Below are positions 9,819 to 19,883 of a stretch of DNA of 64,000 bases, one piece after another. Location: assembly GCA_041398745.1 (NCBI GenBank), contig JAWKUB010000005.1, forward strand, positions 62,001 through 126,000, in the 5' to 3' direction. This stretch comes from JACKHO01 sp041398745 (lineage in GTDB: Bacteria > Planctomycetota > Planctomycetia > Planctomycetales > Planctomycetaceae). The position numbers and the translations under genes are program-made. The notes below the pieces were generated by a model. That model ran no database searches, was not told where the DNA came from, and saw only the letters and a program-made list of their open reading frames with translations. Position 1 is the first letter of the stretch. Each line of letters starts with the position of its first letter.

Positions 9819-9971
9819 GGACCGAAGGGGGAAAGGAGTCGAACCTGAAGCCGACGGGCAACATGAATTCCCGTCGATTTCCGGTAGAAATGTTCGCTGA
9901 ATGCCCCAATTCTCGATGAAATCAGGACATCCGCAGTTTCGAATCCTCGGCTTATACGCCCTTCCAGAAAA

Positions 9972-12900
9972 TCAACGCAACACGGATTTCAAATGCTCGA
10001 CCAATTGCGGCCCTTTCATGCCGGACTTCGGCAATAACAGGTAAGAGTTGCGTCGGTCGACAATTCGAATGTCGTGATCGGGGCGGCCCGCCAAATCATG
10101 AATTAACTGAACGTCTGTGTACGAGAAAACGGCGTGGCGGTCCTCTTCGAGTCGGATGCCGTCAATTCTCCAACGGTACGCCAACAGCTCGAGTTCTTTG
10201 AGGCTGAGGAACCGCTGGGCCTCTTCCGGGATGGGACCAAAGCGATCGCGAAGCTCTTCCGTAACTTCCGCCAGCTCGTCTAAGGTCGCCACGGCAGAGA
10301 GTTTGCGATACACGTCCATCTTATGGCGACCGGGCGGCACGTATGAACTGGGGATGTAAGCCGAGACCGGAAGGTCGATGTTGACGTGAGGGTTCTCACG
10401 TGCGGGCATCGACTTCAGATTTCGCACTGCGTTTTCGAGCAACTGGCAGTACAGCTCGTACCCAACCACCGCAATATGCCCACTTTGCTCCGTTCCGAGA
10501 ATATTACCTGCTCCACGGATTTCGAGATCGCGCATGGCGATTTTGAAACCGGCACCGAGTTCTTTGAACTCTTCAATCGCTTTGAGTCTCTTGGTCGCTG
10601 TAGAACTGAGGATCTTGTTTTCACCGGTCAGCAGGTAACAGTAGGCTCGATGTTTGTCCCGCCCGACCCGGCCGCGAAGCTGGTGCAAATCGGCCAGTCC
10701 GTAGTTTTCGGCCTCGTCGATGAACATGGTGTTCGCATTGGGAATATCAATTCCGCTTTCAATGATGGTCGTCGCCAGCAGAATGTCCGCCTTGCCGCTG
10801 ACGAACTTGACCATGGCCGCTTCGAGGGCCTCCGGCTTCATTTGCCCGTGACCAATAACAACCTTCGCCTCCGGGACAATGTGCGTCAGTTTTTCCGCGA
10901 TGGCCTCAATGTCGTACACCTTGTTGTGGACGAAGTAGACCTGTCCGCCGCGATTCAATTCACGGACGACCGCCGCGCGAATGAGTTCGGCATCCCAGCG
11001 GCAAATCCGAGTTTCGATCGCCATGCGGTCCTGAGGCGGCGTCGTGAGACTCGAAATGTCGCGAATTCCCAACAACGACAGGTGCAAAGTGCGCGGGATG
11101 GGGGTCGCGCTGAGGGTCAGCACGTCCACTGCCAATCGCAGTTGCTTGAGCATTTCCTTGGCTTCAACGCCGAACCGCTGTTCTTCGTCGATAATCAACA
11201 GGCCCAAATTACGGAAGCGGACATCCCGCTGCACGAGGCGGTGCGTGCCAATGACAATGTCGACTTGCCCCTTGGCAATGCGGTCCAGAGTTTCCAGTTG
11301 CTGTTTGCGTGTTTTGAAACGCGACAACACATCAATTGAAACGGGGAACTCGGCCATACGGTCGCAGAATGAGCGATAATGCTGTTCTGCCAGAACCGTG
11401 GTCGGCACGAGAATCGCAACCTGCCGACCGGCGTCGACCACCTTGAACGCCGCCCGCATGGCAACTTCGGTTTTGCCGAAACCGACATCACCACAAATGA
11501 GCCGATCCACCGGCTTGGGCAGCATGAGGTCGGTCTTAATGTCTTCAAATGCCTGCGACTGGTCGGGCGTGGGGATGTAAGGGAAGGAGGCGTCGAATTC
11601 CTTCTGGTACTGTGAGTCAGGCGGACAGGCCATTCCTTCCAGCATGGCCCGCTGAGCCTGGAGCTTCAGCATGTCCGAAGCCATGTCCATAACGGCTTCG
11701 GAGACTTTGCTCTTTTGCTTACCCCACAGCGACCCACCGATTTTCGACAGACGTGGGGCCAGTTTGCTGGAACCGACATATTTCTGCACCAGGTGAATGA
11801 GTGTCACCGGCACAAAGATTTTGACGTTTCCTCGAAACTCAATGACGAGGTGTTCTTCTTCCTCATCTTCCCGCTTCTGAATTTCCATCCCAAGGTAACG
11901 CCCAATTCCATGCGTGAGATGGACGACTAAATCTCCTTCGTTCAAATCGAGGAAACTGTCGATGGCCCGGCTTTCAATGCGACGCCGCTTCCGCTTGGTC
12001 GCCCGCCGCACATCAACCCGGTTAAACAACTCGTTGTCGCTGAGGACAATGAGGCGGTCACGCACCAGACGATATCCCCGCGTCACCGCTCCGAGGCAGA
12101 GGGTGACATGCGGCGCCAATTCAGGAACTTCTTCCTGCAGCAACTCTCCCAGTCGCTGCTGTTCCCCTTCGTTGTGACAGGCAATAAGCACCCTTTCCTC
12201 TTTGCCGACAATGGTGGCCAGTTCCGTCAGCACTTCGGCCTTGGGGCCCGCGAAGCGTTCAATTGACTCCACCTGTAGTGAGCAAGTGGTCTCGTAGCTC
12301 GTTTCACACAGTGCGGCGACATTCGCTGACGGAAATTCCGTGCAGCGGGCGAGTGTGGCTTCGACGCTGAACAGGCCCCGAGAATCATTCAGGCGCTGTA
12401 GATAGTGTTTTGCTTCCGCCGTCACGTCGGCCAGTTCACCAAACACAATCCAAGTGTTGGCGGGGAATGAGTCGACAACGTGCTGCGTTTCGTCTTCGTT
12501 CCCTTCCTTTCCATCGAGTGGTGTGGGAGCGACCGCAGTAATTTCCACCTCATCCAGGGTGGAGATTTTTCGTTGCGTTTCGATGTCGAAATTCCGGATC
12601 GACTCGATTTCATCACCGAATAGCTCAATGCGAATGGGATCGATCGCTCCGGGGGGGAATAAATCCAGGATTCCGCCGTGGACACTGAACTCGCCGGGCA
12701 TTTCGAGAGCGGGGACGCGTTCAAAGCCTCTGTCCACCAGCCAGTGCAAAAACTCATCGACATCCAGTTCGTCGTTCACCTTCAAAATGCGCGTTGCTGC
12801 GACACGTTGCGATTTGGCCGGCGCTGGCTGCAGCAGTGCGGCAATGGAGGTGACAACAAGTTTTGGCGGCGTCGCTGATTCCAACTCGCTCAACACGCGG

Positions 12901-13232
12901 AGCCGGGCACCGAAAATAGTGTCCGACATGGAACGCTCGCTCGGGAGTGACTCCCAGGCCGGGAGCACAAGCGGGATTTCGCTGCTGAGGGCATCAAGGT
13001 CGACGGCGAAATCATCGACGTCGTTAATGCGTGGCTGCACGACGACCACGGTTCCCGGTGCTTCCACTGCAATCGCCGCTGCCGCGAGTGCGGACGATGA
13101 GCCCCAAGCCCCGTCAATTGTTCCGCTGTGTCCGCGATGCATTGCTGCAATCACCTGGCGAAACGAGTCAACGCGGCCCAACAAAGGGACCAGTTCTGGA
13201 AGTGAGCTGATGAGGCTCTGTTGCGTGGCCAT
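9972..13232 (-). CDS. mfd: Transcription-repair coupling factor Mfd
   Basis: The ATG at 13232 gives 1086 residues, near the usual 1100-1150; an in-frame TTG at 13259 is the only alternative and neither has a good Shine-Dalgarno. Domains in order: a UvrB-like N-terminal module, the RNA-polymerase-interacting domain (DLVVHLTHGIGRYLG and following), superfamily 2 helicase motifs including the Walker A ICGDVGFGKTE and the DEEQ box IIDEEQRFG, the SAT motif LSATPIPRTL, and the QLRGRVGR motif. The C-terminal TRCF domain ends the protein. It removes RNA polymerase stalled at DNA lesions and recruits UvrA. Confidence 0.97.
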   Translation of the reverse strand: MATQQSLISSLPELVPLLGRVDSFRQVIAAMHRGHSGTIDGAWGSSSALAAAAIAVEAPGTVVVVQPRINDVDDFAVDLDALSSEIPLVLPAWESLPSERSMSDTIFGARLRVLSELESATPPKLVVTSIAALLQPAPAKSQRVAATRILKVNDELDVDEFLHWLVDRGFERVPALEMPGEFSVHGGILDLFPPGAIDPIRIELFGDEIESIRNFDIETQRKISTLDEVEITAVAPTPLDGKEGNEDETQHVVDSFPANTWIVFGELADVTAEAKHYLQRLNDSRGLFSVEATLARCTEFPSANVAALCETSYETTCSLQVESIERFAGPKAEVLTELATIVGKEERVLIACHNEGEQQRLGELLQEEVPELAPHVTLCLGAVTRGYRLVRDRLIVLSDNELFNRVDVRRATKRKRRRIESRAIDSFLDLNEGDLVVHLTHGIGRYLGMEIQKREDEEEEHLVIEFRGNVKIFVPVTLIHLVQKYVGSSKLAPRLSKIGGSLWGKQKSKVSEAVMDMASDMLKLQAQRAMLEGMACPPDSQYQKEFDASFPYIPTPDQSQAFEDIKTDLMLPKPVDRLICGDVGFGKTEVAMRAAFKVVDAGRQVAILVPTTVLAEQHYRSFCDRMAEFPVSIDVLSRFKTRKQQLETLDRIAKGQVDIVIGTHRLVQRDVRFRNLGLLIIDEEQRFGVEAKEMLKQLRLAVDVLTLSATPIPRTLHLSLLGIRDISSLTTPPQDRMAIETRICRWDAELIRAAVVRELNRGGQVYFVHNKVYDIEAIAEKLTHIVPEAKVVIGHGQMKPEALEAAMVKFVSGKADILLATTIIESGIDIPNANTMFIDEAENYGLADLHQLRGRVGRDKHRAYCYLLTGENKILSSTATKRLKAIEEFKELGAGFKIAMRDLEIRGAGNILGTEQSGHIAVVGYELYCQLLENAVRNLKSMPARENPHVNIDLPVSAYIPSSYVPPGRHKMDVYRKLSAVATLDELAEVTEELRDRFGPIPEEAQRFLSLKELELLAYRWRIDGIRLEEDRHAVFSYTDVQLIHDLAGRPDHDIRIVDRRNSYLLLPKSGMKGPQLVEHLKSVLR

Positions 13233-13304
13233 ATCAGTAATGGCCAAGAGAGTACGCAACCCGTTTTCTGTCGTCCAGCCTGTGCCGTGTTGCGATGGAC
13301 GAAA

Positions 13305-13715
13305 TCAATAAGCGGATACCGTTGCCTCGGGCGACTCATGTCGTGGCAATTCCAAAATGTCACATACCAGCTGCCGCAGGCGGCGCGGGCTGAATGGTTT
13401 AACCAGCACTTCCTGGATTCCGAGTTGGCGGCAAACGCTCTCTGAGGAAAGCTCGAAACCCTTGCCCGTAAGAAGAACAATAGGGATTTTGCCGAGCTCC
13501 GGCGTGTCACGAATGCGGCGGCAGAGGCCGAGACCATCGAGTCGCGGCATTTGGAAATCGGTGATAATGAGATCTGGCAGGCTGCCACTCTCCAGCACGA
13601 GCCACGCGGCTTCACCATCGGAGCAGGTGACGACGTCAATCCCGGCTTTGCGGAGTGTGAGTTGAATGAGCCGCGTAATGTGTGGCTGGTCATCAGTGGC
13701 GAGGACCCAAGGCAT
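13305..13715 (-). CDS. Stand-alone response-regulator receiver protein
   Basis: The start at 13715 is fixed by a strong GGAGGT seven bases upstream; 136 residues result. The whole protein is one receiver domain: acidic pair Asp8-Asp9, phospho-acceptor Asp53 in LIITDFQMP, Thr83 in IVLLTGKG and Lys106 in VLVKPF. There is no output domain, so it is CheY-like and would act through protein contacts. No histidine kinase gene is nearby. It lies 72 bases upstream of mfd on the same strand and could be co-transcribed with it. Partner unknown. Confidence 0.92.
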   Translation of the reverse strand: MPWVLATDDQPHITRLIQLTLRKAGIDVVTCSDGEAAWLVLESGSLPDLIITDFQMPRLDGLGLCRRIRDTPELGKIPIVLLTGKGFELSSESVCRQLGIQEVLVKPFSPRRLRQLVCDILELPRHESPEATVSAY

Positions 13716-13993
13716 GATGACCTCCTTTGCAATGAGTTTGTTGGTGTCTTGGATTCGGAACGTGTGTTGCCGAAACACTACGTCAGAATTGCTTGTCTTT
13801 GCTTTGCCACACCTACCACTTCAGCAGACAGGACGAATCGAATCACAACATTCCGACCGCAACGACCACGGCACGGGCGAATGTCTGAGGCAATGCGGGA
13901 ATTCCCGCAATCGCATTCCTCGACGAATCCCGACCAAGTTGTCACGATGAAACGTCATTGAACCAGTCAGCAGCCTCAGAATTTGAATTGGCC

Positions 13994-15964
13994 ATGTCCG
14001 ACCCGTTACTCAGCACGCAGCAGTCCGATCTTTTTGATATCAAAACCCATGGTGAAGGCCCGGAGGGGCAGTTGCCGCTCACTCCGGAAATGCTGCTGGA
14101 GAGTCCGAGTGGTGATTTGTTCGGCATGACACAGGCTGCTGGGATGGGATGGGATCCCGCTCAACTGCTGCGAGATCAGTTTCTCATTCTCAGTACCATG
14201 GGTGGTGTGCGGGCCGACGACGGGCATCCTGTCGCGCTTGGATATCACACCGGCCACTGGGAGGTTGGCCTGCTGGTGCGTGAGGCGGCGGAGGAATTGA
14301 ATCGACTTGAGAAGTTGCCGTTCGCCGGTCACATTTCCGATCCCTGCGATGGTCGTTCCCAAGGCACCACCGCCATGATGGACAGCCTGGCGTACCGGAA
14401 TGATGCCGCCATGGTGTTCAAGCGGCTCATCCGTTCGTTGCCGACGCGGGCGGGCGTCATTGGTGTCGCCACGTGTGACAAAGGCCTCCCTGCCATGATG
14501 ATGGCTATTGCGGCTCAGCATAAGCTGCCGGGAGTCATCATTCCGGGTGGTGTCACGCTTCCACCGACTGTCGGTGAAGATGCTGGCAAGGTGCAGGCCA
14601 TTGGGGCCCGCTTTGCGCACGGGGAAATTGATTTGCGTTACGCGGCGGACATGGGTTGCAAAGCCTGCGGCTCGCCGGGCGGTGGTTGCCAGTTCCTGGG
14701 GACTGCAGCAACGTCGCAGGTCGTTGCCGAAGCGTTGGGACTCTCCGTTCCGCATGCTGCGCTCGCTCCTTCCGGCCAGCCGGTGTGGAAGGAAATGGCG
14801 GTTCGGTCAACCCGGGCGGTGGTGAATCAACTGCATCGAGGAATGACGACGCAGAGCATTCTGACGCCGGACGCGCTGCATAATGCAATGGTGGTCCATG
14901 CCGCGTTTGGAGGATCGACGAATTTGCTGCTGCACATTCCGGCCATTGCGTTTGAAGCCGGTCTGACGCGACCACAGGTTGAAGACTGGAACCGCATCAA
15001 CCGGGCCACGCCTCGGATTGTGGACGTCCTGCCAAATGGCCCTGTCGGACATCCCACTGTGCGGGTATATCTGGCCGGCGGCGTTCCGGAAGTCATGCTG
15101 CATTTGCGGAATCTTGGATTACTGAAACTCGGCGCGCTCACGGCCTCAGGCGAACCGCTGGGGGACATGCTCGACGCCTGGGAGAAATCGGAGCGGCGTA
15201 ACCGGTTCCGCGAACTGCTCGTCGAGCACGACAACATTCAGCCCGATGAAGTCATTCTGTCACCCGAAGCGGCCAAGAAACGCGGGCTGACCAGCACCGT
15301 GACCTTTCCTGTGGGGAATCTCGCACCGGAAGGTTCGGTCATTAAGAGCACGGCGATTGATCCTGCGGTCATCGACGATGATGGCGTCTACCGCAAATGT
15401 GGTCCGGCAAAAGTCTTCACGTCCGAACGCGCGGCCATCGCGGCCATTAAAGGGCGAGGATCAAAGACGATCGAAGCGGGTGATGTGCTTGTCCTAGCGT
15501 GCCGAGGTCCGCTTGGATCTGGGATGGAGGAGACGTATCAAATTACGTCGGCACTGAAGTACCTCCCGTTTGGAAAACACGTGGCGGTCATTACTGATGC
15601 ACGTTTCAGCGGAGTGTCGACGGGGGCTTGTATTGGTCACGTCGGTCCTGAAGCATTGGCAGGCGGGCCAATTGCGAAGGTGTATGACGGTGACCAAATT
15701 GAAATCATCATCGACACGGTGAATTTGAGCGGGACCATTAACTTTGTGGGAACAGCGGAGTCGCGACTGTCGCCAGAAGAGGCGGCGAAGGTCTTGAGTG
15801 AACGCGAGCCCGCCATTGAACTGAAGCCCGATCCTGACCTGCCTCCCGACACCCGGATGTGGGCGCTGCTGCAACAGTTGGGCGGCGGCACCTGGGGCGG
15901 CTGCGTTTATGATCCTGCCGCGCTGGAACAGGCTGTGGGGGCGGTCCTCTTTCCGAAGCAATGA
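13994..15964 (+). CDS. D-xylonate dehydratase of the YjhG/YagF type (IlvD/Edd family)
   Basis: 656 residues from the ATG at 13994, nearly the length of Escherichia coli YjhG, which it resembles closely in remembered sequence from the N-terminus (GPEGQLPLT, SGDLFGMT) to the end (GGTWGGCVYDPAAL). Cys118 in SDPCDGR, Cys161 in VATCDKG and the cluster GCKACGSPGGGCQF (Cys222, Cys225, Cys232) match the Fe-S cluster positions of IlvD/Edd enzymes. The expected reaction is D-xylonate to 2-keto-3-deoxy-D-xylonate plus water, in the cytoplasm. The stop overlaps the next gene (ATGA). Other sugar acids cannot be ruled out as substrates. No xylose dehydrogenase or aldolase gene is in the window. Confidence 0.9.
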   Translation: MSDPLLSTQQSDLFDIKTHGEGPEGQLPLTPEMLLESPSGDLFGMTQAAGMGWDPAQLLRDQFLILSTMGGVRADDGHPVALGYHTGHWEVGLLVREAAEELNRLEKLPFAGHISDPCDGRSQGTTAMMDSLAYRNDAAMVFKRLIRSLPTRAGVIGVATCDKGLPAMMMAIAAQHKLPGVIIPGGVTLPPTVGEDAGKVQAIGARFAHGEIDLRYAADMGCKACGSPGGGCQFLGTAATSQVVAEALGLSVPHAALAPSGQPVWKEMAVRSTRAVVNQLHRGMTTQSILTPDALHNAMVVHAAFGGSTNLLLHIPAIAFEAGLTRPQVEDWNRINRATPRIVDVLPNGPVGHPTVRVYLAGGVPEVMLHLRNLGLLKLGALTASGEPLGDMLDAWEKSERRNRFRELLVEHDNIQPDEVILSPEAAKKRGLTSTVTFPVGNLAPEGSVIKSTAIDPAVIDDDGVYRKCGPAKVFTSERAAIAAIKGRGSKTIEAGDVLVLACRGPLGSGMEETYQITSALKYLPFGKHVAVITDARFSGVSTGACIGHVGPEALAGGPIAKVYDGDQIEIIIDTVNLSGTINFVGTAESRLSPEEAAKVLSEREPAIELKPDPDLPPDTRMWALLQQLGGGTWGGCVYDPAALEQAVGAVLFPKQ

Positions 15965-15978
15965 GGAAGGATGAAACA

Positions 15979-17004
15979 ATGCATGAGGAACTGTTGAAAT
16001 CGCTGGCGGAACGTGCCGGGGCTGTGGACCTGTCCGGCGAATGGCCGGTGGCACAACTCAATGAACTGGCCGAGGCTGGTGAGTTGGGCTGGTTCATCCC
16101 GGAAGAGTTTGGTGGTAGTCCAATTTCGGGTGAGGAGTCACTCGCACGTTATCGGGAGTTGGCGACGGCGTGTTTGACGACTTCATTCATTCTCACGCAA
16201 CGCAACGGTGCGTGTCAGCGGATTGCGAATTCGGACAACGACTGGATTAAGTCGGAGTCGCTGGCCGATCTGGCGAGTGGTCGCACGTTTGCCACTGTGG
16301 GCATTTCGCATTTGACGACGTCGCGTCAACACATGGCCCGCCCGGTCGTCGCTGCGGAACGGACAGCCGAAGGATTCAAACTCACAGGCACCGTCCCCTG
16401 GGTGACCGGTGCCGCGTATGCGAAATATGTCGTAACTGGAGCCGTGCTTCCCAACCGGGAGCAGATCCTGGTCGCACTACCGATGAACGCCCCCGGCGTG
16501 TCGGTGCTGCCGCATGCGCGACTGCTGTCGCTCACCGCTTCGTACACGGCGCCCGTGCAACTTGAGGACGTGGTTGTCGAGAACCGCTACCTGCTGGCCG
16601 GGCCGGTGGAGAATGTCATGAGCAAAGGGAAGGGAGGCGGGACCGGTTCACTCGTCACCTCCGGACTGGCTGCTGGTGTGGCATTGCGCTGCCTGCGACT
16701 CATCGAACGCGAGGCCGAGCGGCGCGAAGACCTCATCTCCACCCGCAATGCGTTCCAGGAAGACTACACAGAAGTCGACGAACTGCTCCGCAGTGAATAT
16801 CCCTCCGCAGAACTGGCACGAGAACGAGCCAACTCCCTGGTCCTGCGCATTTCCCAGGCCGCACTGGCCATCACCAAGGGGGCCGGATTCGTCGCTGGCC
16901 ACGAAGCCGAACGAGCCGTTCGCGAAGCGATGTTCTTCCTCGTCTGGTCCTGCCCGCAACCTGTTGTGGCCGCGGTGCTGGGTGAGTTGGTTTGTCGACA
17001 GTGA
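15979..17004 (+). CDS. Short acyl-CoA-dehydrogenase-like flavoprotein
   Basis: 341 residues from the ATG at 15979, which has AGGAAGG upstream; an earlier ATG at 15961 overlaps the dehydratase stop as ATGA. The N-terminal helical and middle beta-barrel domains of the acyl-CoA dehydrogenase fold are recognisable (GWFIPEEFGGSP, LTGTVPWVTGAAYA). The C-terminal helical part is short and lacks the usual YEGTSEI-like active-site and FAD-binding region, so ordinary beta-oxidation activity is doubtful. Tight coupling to the sugar-acid dehydratase gene suggests joint expression. A flavin monooxygenase of the DszC-like branch is another possibility. Function unknown. Confidence 0.75.
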   Translation: MHEELLKSLAERAGAVDLSGEWPVAQLNELAEAGELGWFIPEEFGGSPISGEESLARYRELATACLTTSFILTQRNGACQRIANSDNDWIKSESLADLASGRTFATVGISHLTTSRQHMARPVVAAERTAEGFKLTGTVPWVTGAAYAKYVVTGAVLPNREQILVALPMNAPGVSVLPHARLLSLTASYTAPVQLEDVVVENRYLLAGPVENVMSKGKGGGTGSLVTSGLAAGVALRCLRLIEREAERREDLISTRNAFQEDYTEVDELLRSEYPSAELARERANSLVLRISQAALAITKGAGFVAGHEAERAVREAMFFLVWSCPQPVVAAVLGELVCRQ

Positions 17005-17045
17005 CGGGCACAGCGGATTCAGAATTCGTACCCCGGATGACGTTC

Positions 17046-17081
17046 GCATGCTTGCCCTGCTCCGCGATGCAAGCATGGCAC
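17046..17081 (+). repeat. 36-bp hairpin repeat, family 1, copy A
   Basis: Stem CATGCTTGC/GCAAGCATG around a loop containing GCTCCGCGA, followed by GCAC. It lies between the convergent ends of the dehydrogenase-like gene and the lipoprotein gene. Copies B (19095-19129, inverted) and C (26003-26038) share the ends, loop and length but have different, still complementary stems. Confidence 0.8.
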
Positions 17082-17120
17082 GGAGAATGTGGTTTCTTTG
17101 ACCGCGCCTCCTGCCCTACG

Positions 17121-18866
17121 CTATTTCTTCTCTTCAGGTTTCGAAGGGATGTCAAGATCCAGGAACTGAAACGGAATCACCTCTAATCGGGACTGGGTGT
17201 AGACTTCTAATTGCAGTGTTGCAGTCTTCGTTTTTTTCGGCATACTCAGAAAATAAGTTATTGAACCATTGTCCATACTTTCGTGGAAGGCGGCTACGTC
17301 GAAGTCGTCGCCATATAGAAGGATCGGAGAAGCATAGCTCGACCGGTCCGAAGCCTTCACATTGACGTCGAATCGCTGATAGTCGTCATCTGGTTTCCGC
17401 TCCTTGGCCGTGTACGTAAGTGAAATTCCCATCTGATCTAGCGTGGGGTGTGCCAACACATGTGTCCCTGTGAGTTGCAGGTCAGGGAATTTCAGAACTT
17501 CCCGTTCTTCAACGATGTGTGCCGCCACCTCGCCCGACAATTCCAGGACTTTCGACAACGGTTCCTCTGGAACGGCAAAGAGAATATGGCATTCAGCTGG
17601 CCGCCCTTGTGCGGTCGTGTTGTGTCGTCCGATTTTGATCAGCGGGGTGTGCCGTACTACGCCAAAAGGTTTATGTTTCTCATCGAGTGGTAAATCCCCA
17701 CGGTCACTGACTGATCTTGCAACGGTGACAGACTCGACTGTCTCGATCTTTCTCGCTGTCGATCCGCTGATTTCAATAGTGGCCTTAACCGTAAGGGGAC
17801 TTGGGCTTCCGAATATCCCGCCACTATCTCGCCCCCATTCAATGCTGGCATCCATCCTTAACCCTTCCGGAAGCGATTGGTTCGTTTGACTTGGAACAAA
17901 AACAACCGTCTTTTCCAGTTCGGGGGCTGGCCGCTCCTTCAGCGGCGCGATTGGAATGTCCTTTAAGTCAAACGGCAGTGTGACTTGTTTCAAGTCAGTG
18001 TGGAGTGAGAAGCTGATTCGTGATTCGGCTTCAACTTCGGGAGAAATCGCAGATGTCTCGATTTCAACACTACCGTCCGGCAGGTAGTCCACGTCCCACG
18101 TGTCGTAGCGTTCGCTCCCGTCCGCGTTTGTAATCCGAATGTCGGTGATGACTCCCAGAGAGCTTGTACTCAAAAGGTAACTCTCACCCTCCAGGAATTC
18201 GCTCTTCTCAGAGCTCACTTCAAAGTCTACGGCCTTCAGATGAGGATCGTCCTCGGCGAGCTTTGCAAACTCCGAGTACCTTACGTTTGAATACTGTTGG
18301 ACCTGGCCGCTTGTCATTGCTTGAAATTGTCCCGTTAATCGAGTTATTCGATCAATGGGCGTCCCGGGATAAACAAACCGAAAAAAGATGCTATCTCCCT
18401 TGTATGTGACGCGACCTCGCAATGGTGGCATCTCTGCTAAACGCTCCAGATACTCATTGAAATCCAGGCGGAGCGCTTGGCCGTTCGCTTCGGCTCGATC
18501 AATTCGCAGGTTTCCCGCCAGAAGGAAATCCTTGGACTGTCCACCTTGGACAGCGAGATTGACATCCAGTTTGGGAAGCTTGGGCTTCTGAGGGACTCCG
18601 TCTATTTTGAATACATAAGGTACGTTCCATTCGGCATTGGCAGAAATGGATAATTCACCTGGAGCCACAGATTGTGGTTCAGGGAGTTCTCCAAGAGGAG
18701 AATCTGCTGCTTGAACGACCGACTCGTTCGGTGACGAAGCTGTAACTGGGGTATCGGTCTTCTCCACGGGAGCGGGTGGCAAATCAGGTGGGGAGGTGCC
18801 GCATCCACCCAAAACAAATGCAAAACAAGCGACACTAACCCATACGGCTTTGTTTCGAGTACTCAT
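17121..18866 (-). CDS. Large secreted lipoprotein of unknown function
   Basis: 581 residues from the ATG at 18866, chosen because it directly precedes a lipoprotein signal: a basic start (STRNK), a hydrophobic stretch and the lipobox LGGC. A Pro/Thr/Ser-rich linker follows, then a long beta-rich region with no domain I recognise. Several segments such as TLPFDLKDIPI and VIPFQFLDLDIP resemble each other, hinting at internally repeated beta domains, each ending in a similar PF-L-D strand. The protein is probably anchored in the cytoplasmic or outer membrane. It stands alone between family 1 repeats A and B. Confidence 0.75.
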   Translation of the reverse strand: MSTRNKAVWVSVACFAFVLGGCGTSPPDLPPAPVEKTDTPVTASSPNESVVQAADSPLGELPEPQSVAPGELSISANAEWNVPYVFKIDGVPQKPKLPKLDVNLAVQGGQSKDFLLAGNLRIDRAEANGQALRLDFNEYLERLAEMPPLRGRVTYKGDSIFFRFVYPGTPIDRITRLTGQFQAMTSGQVQQYSNVRYSEFAKLAEDDPHLKAVDFEVSSEKSEFLEGESYLLSTSSLGVITDIRITNADGSERYDTWDVDYLPDGSVEIETSAISPEVEAESRISFSLHTDLKQVTLPFDLKDIPIAPLKERPAPELEKTVVFVPSQTNQSLPEGLRMDASIEWGRDSGGIFGSPSPLTVKATIEISGSTARKIETVESVTVARSVSDRGDLPLDEKHKPFGVVRHTPLIKIGRHNTTAQGRPAECHILFAVPEEPLSKVLELSGEVAAHIVEEREVLKFPDLQLTGTHVLAHPTLDQMGISLTYTAKERKPDDDYQRFDVNVKASDRSSYASPILLYGDDFDVAAFHESMDNGSITYFLSMPKKTKTATLQLEVYTQSRLEVIPFQFLDLDIPSKPEEKK

Positions 18867-19355
18867 GGTGTTCTCTGTCGAGGTTTTTCCGAGGCTTTCA
18901 AATGATGTTCCGCCAAAATGCCTGAGTCGATTGGGTGAAGGACGAGCGTAAGGATGTGCCTGTCTCACTCATTCGACTTGCGGGACCGTATCCCGCACGG
19001 TCCAAACCTCAGCTTAACGACGGGTCGAACTCCACCGCCACTCATTCGGGCGGAAATTCGCTGGGTGCCCTGGTCGATGGTCGCTCCGTTTTACGTGCCA
19101 TGCCAACGTCGCGGAGCGGGGTTGGCATGTTCTCAGTGGTTTGGCGACTGAGTCGCGCCGCACCATGCTTGAGCTGCGATCACAGGCAGGTGCGTTTCAT
19201 TGCATCTTTGGCTACGGGAAATGGTCTAGGATTTGTCGTCGACGTCTGGTAAAAGCCCGCCGCGATTCGGTGGTTGAATAACTGACTTTGCCACGTCTTG
19301 GAACGAACGTTTCCATGGAACCGCTCAACGCTTTGACTCGTTCAGGAAGCAAGCG
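18867..19355. other. 489-base gene-free stretch holding repeat copy B
   Basis: No supported coding frame lies between the divergent lipoprotein and small membrane protein genes. The only clear structure is the inverted hairpin repeat at 19095-19129. Promoters for both flanking genes must be here, but I see no convincing -35/-10 pair. Confidence 0.6.
19095..19129 (-). repeat. Hairpin repeat, family 1, copy B (inverted)
   Basis: Read on the minus strand it is CATGCCAAC, a loop with CGCTCCGCGAC, GTTGGCATG and then GCAC. The nine-base stem is perfect. Loop and trailing GGCAC match copies A and C. Confidence 0.8.
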
Positions 19356-19883
19356 ATGCACTTTGACTTGGATGCCGAAACAAGTTTTTTGCGAACTCGG
19401 TCCGCGTTCACTCCGCGTGTTAAAGCGACTCTTCTTGTTTCCTCACTGTTGAGTTTGATTGTATTCGGGATGGCCATTTTTGCGCCCGAGCCGCAAATTC
19501 GCGAGAACCCTCGCCAATTGCTCACGTTCGGTGCCGCCATTTTCACTATTGGCGGATTGATTGCGCTTTTGATTTTTACACATTCAAAGCGGTTGATTCA
19601 GTCAGGTATTGTCCTGCGGGCGAACATTCAATCGGTTGTGAGGCTTCCCAAGAACGTGAGTCGTATTGCGGTCAGCTACCATATTGACAACAGGTTTTAT
19701 GACAAAGCGTTCCTCGTATCTTCAGTGAATTGCGGGGCCATCGAATGTGCCGGGTTTGTCCTGCTGGCAGTTCTTCCGGATAACCCTACCGTTGCCGAAC
19801 CGTTGTACAATTTCGCAGATACCGAAGATCGGCTGGACGTAATGACTGGGAAACGCGGGCTTGTCGAAATCGAGGGAGTTTAG
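19356..19883 (+). CDS. Hypothetical membrane protein with two TM segments
   Basis: 175 residues. The ATG at 19356 follows GGAAGC. Two hydrophobic segments (about residues 24-42 and 56-74) are followed by a roughly 100-residue soluble beta-rich tail (IQSVVRLPKNVSRIAVSYHI and onward). This shape resembles small DUF3592-like membrane proteins, but I cannot confirm the family. It probably sits in the inner membrane with the tail on one side. Neighbours give no clue. Confidence 0.7.
   Translation: MHFDLDAETSFLRTRSAFTPRVKATLLVSSLLSLIVFGMAIFAPEPQIRENPRQLLTFGAAIFTIGGLIALLIFTHSKRLIQSGIVLRANIQSVVRLPKNVSRIAVSYHIDNRFYDKAFLVSSVNCGAIECAGFVLLAVLPDNPTVAEPLYNFADTEDRLDVMTGKRGLVEIEGV

Noticed and set aside
9828..9970. 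T-loop-like strings (GGTTCGACTCC on the minus strand and TTTCGAATCC) in the gap between the isomerase and mfd genes
   Set aside because: No matching acceptor, D-arm or anticodon stems can be drawn around them, so they are not tRNA genes.
10386..11339. A 317-codon plus-strand frame opposite mfd
   Set aside because: Composition and lack of motifs mark it as a shadow of the mfd coding strand.
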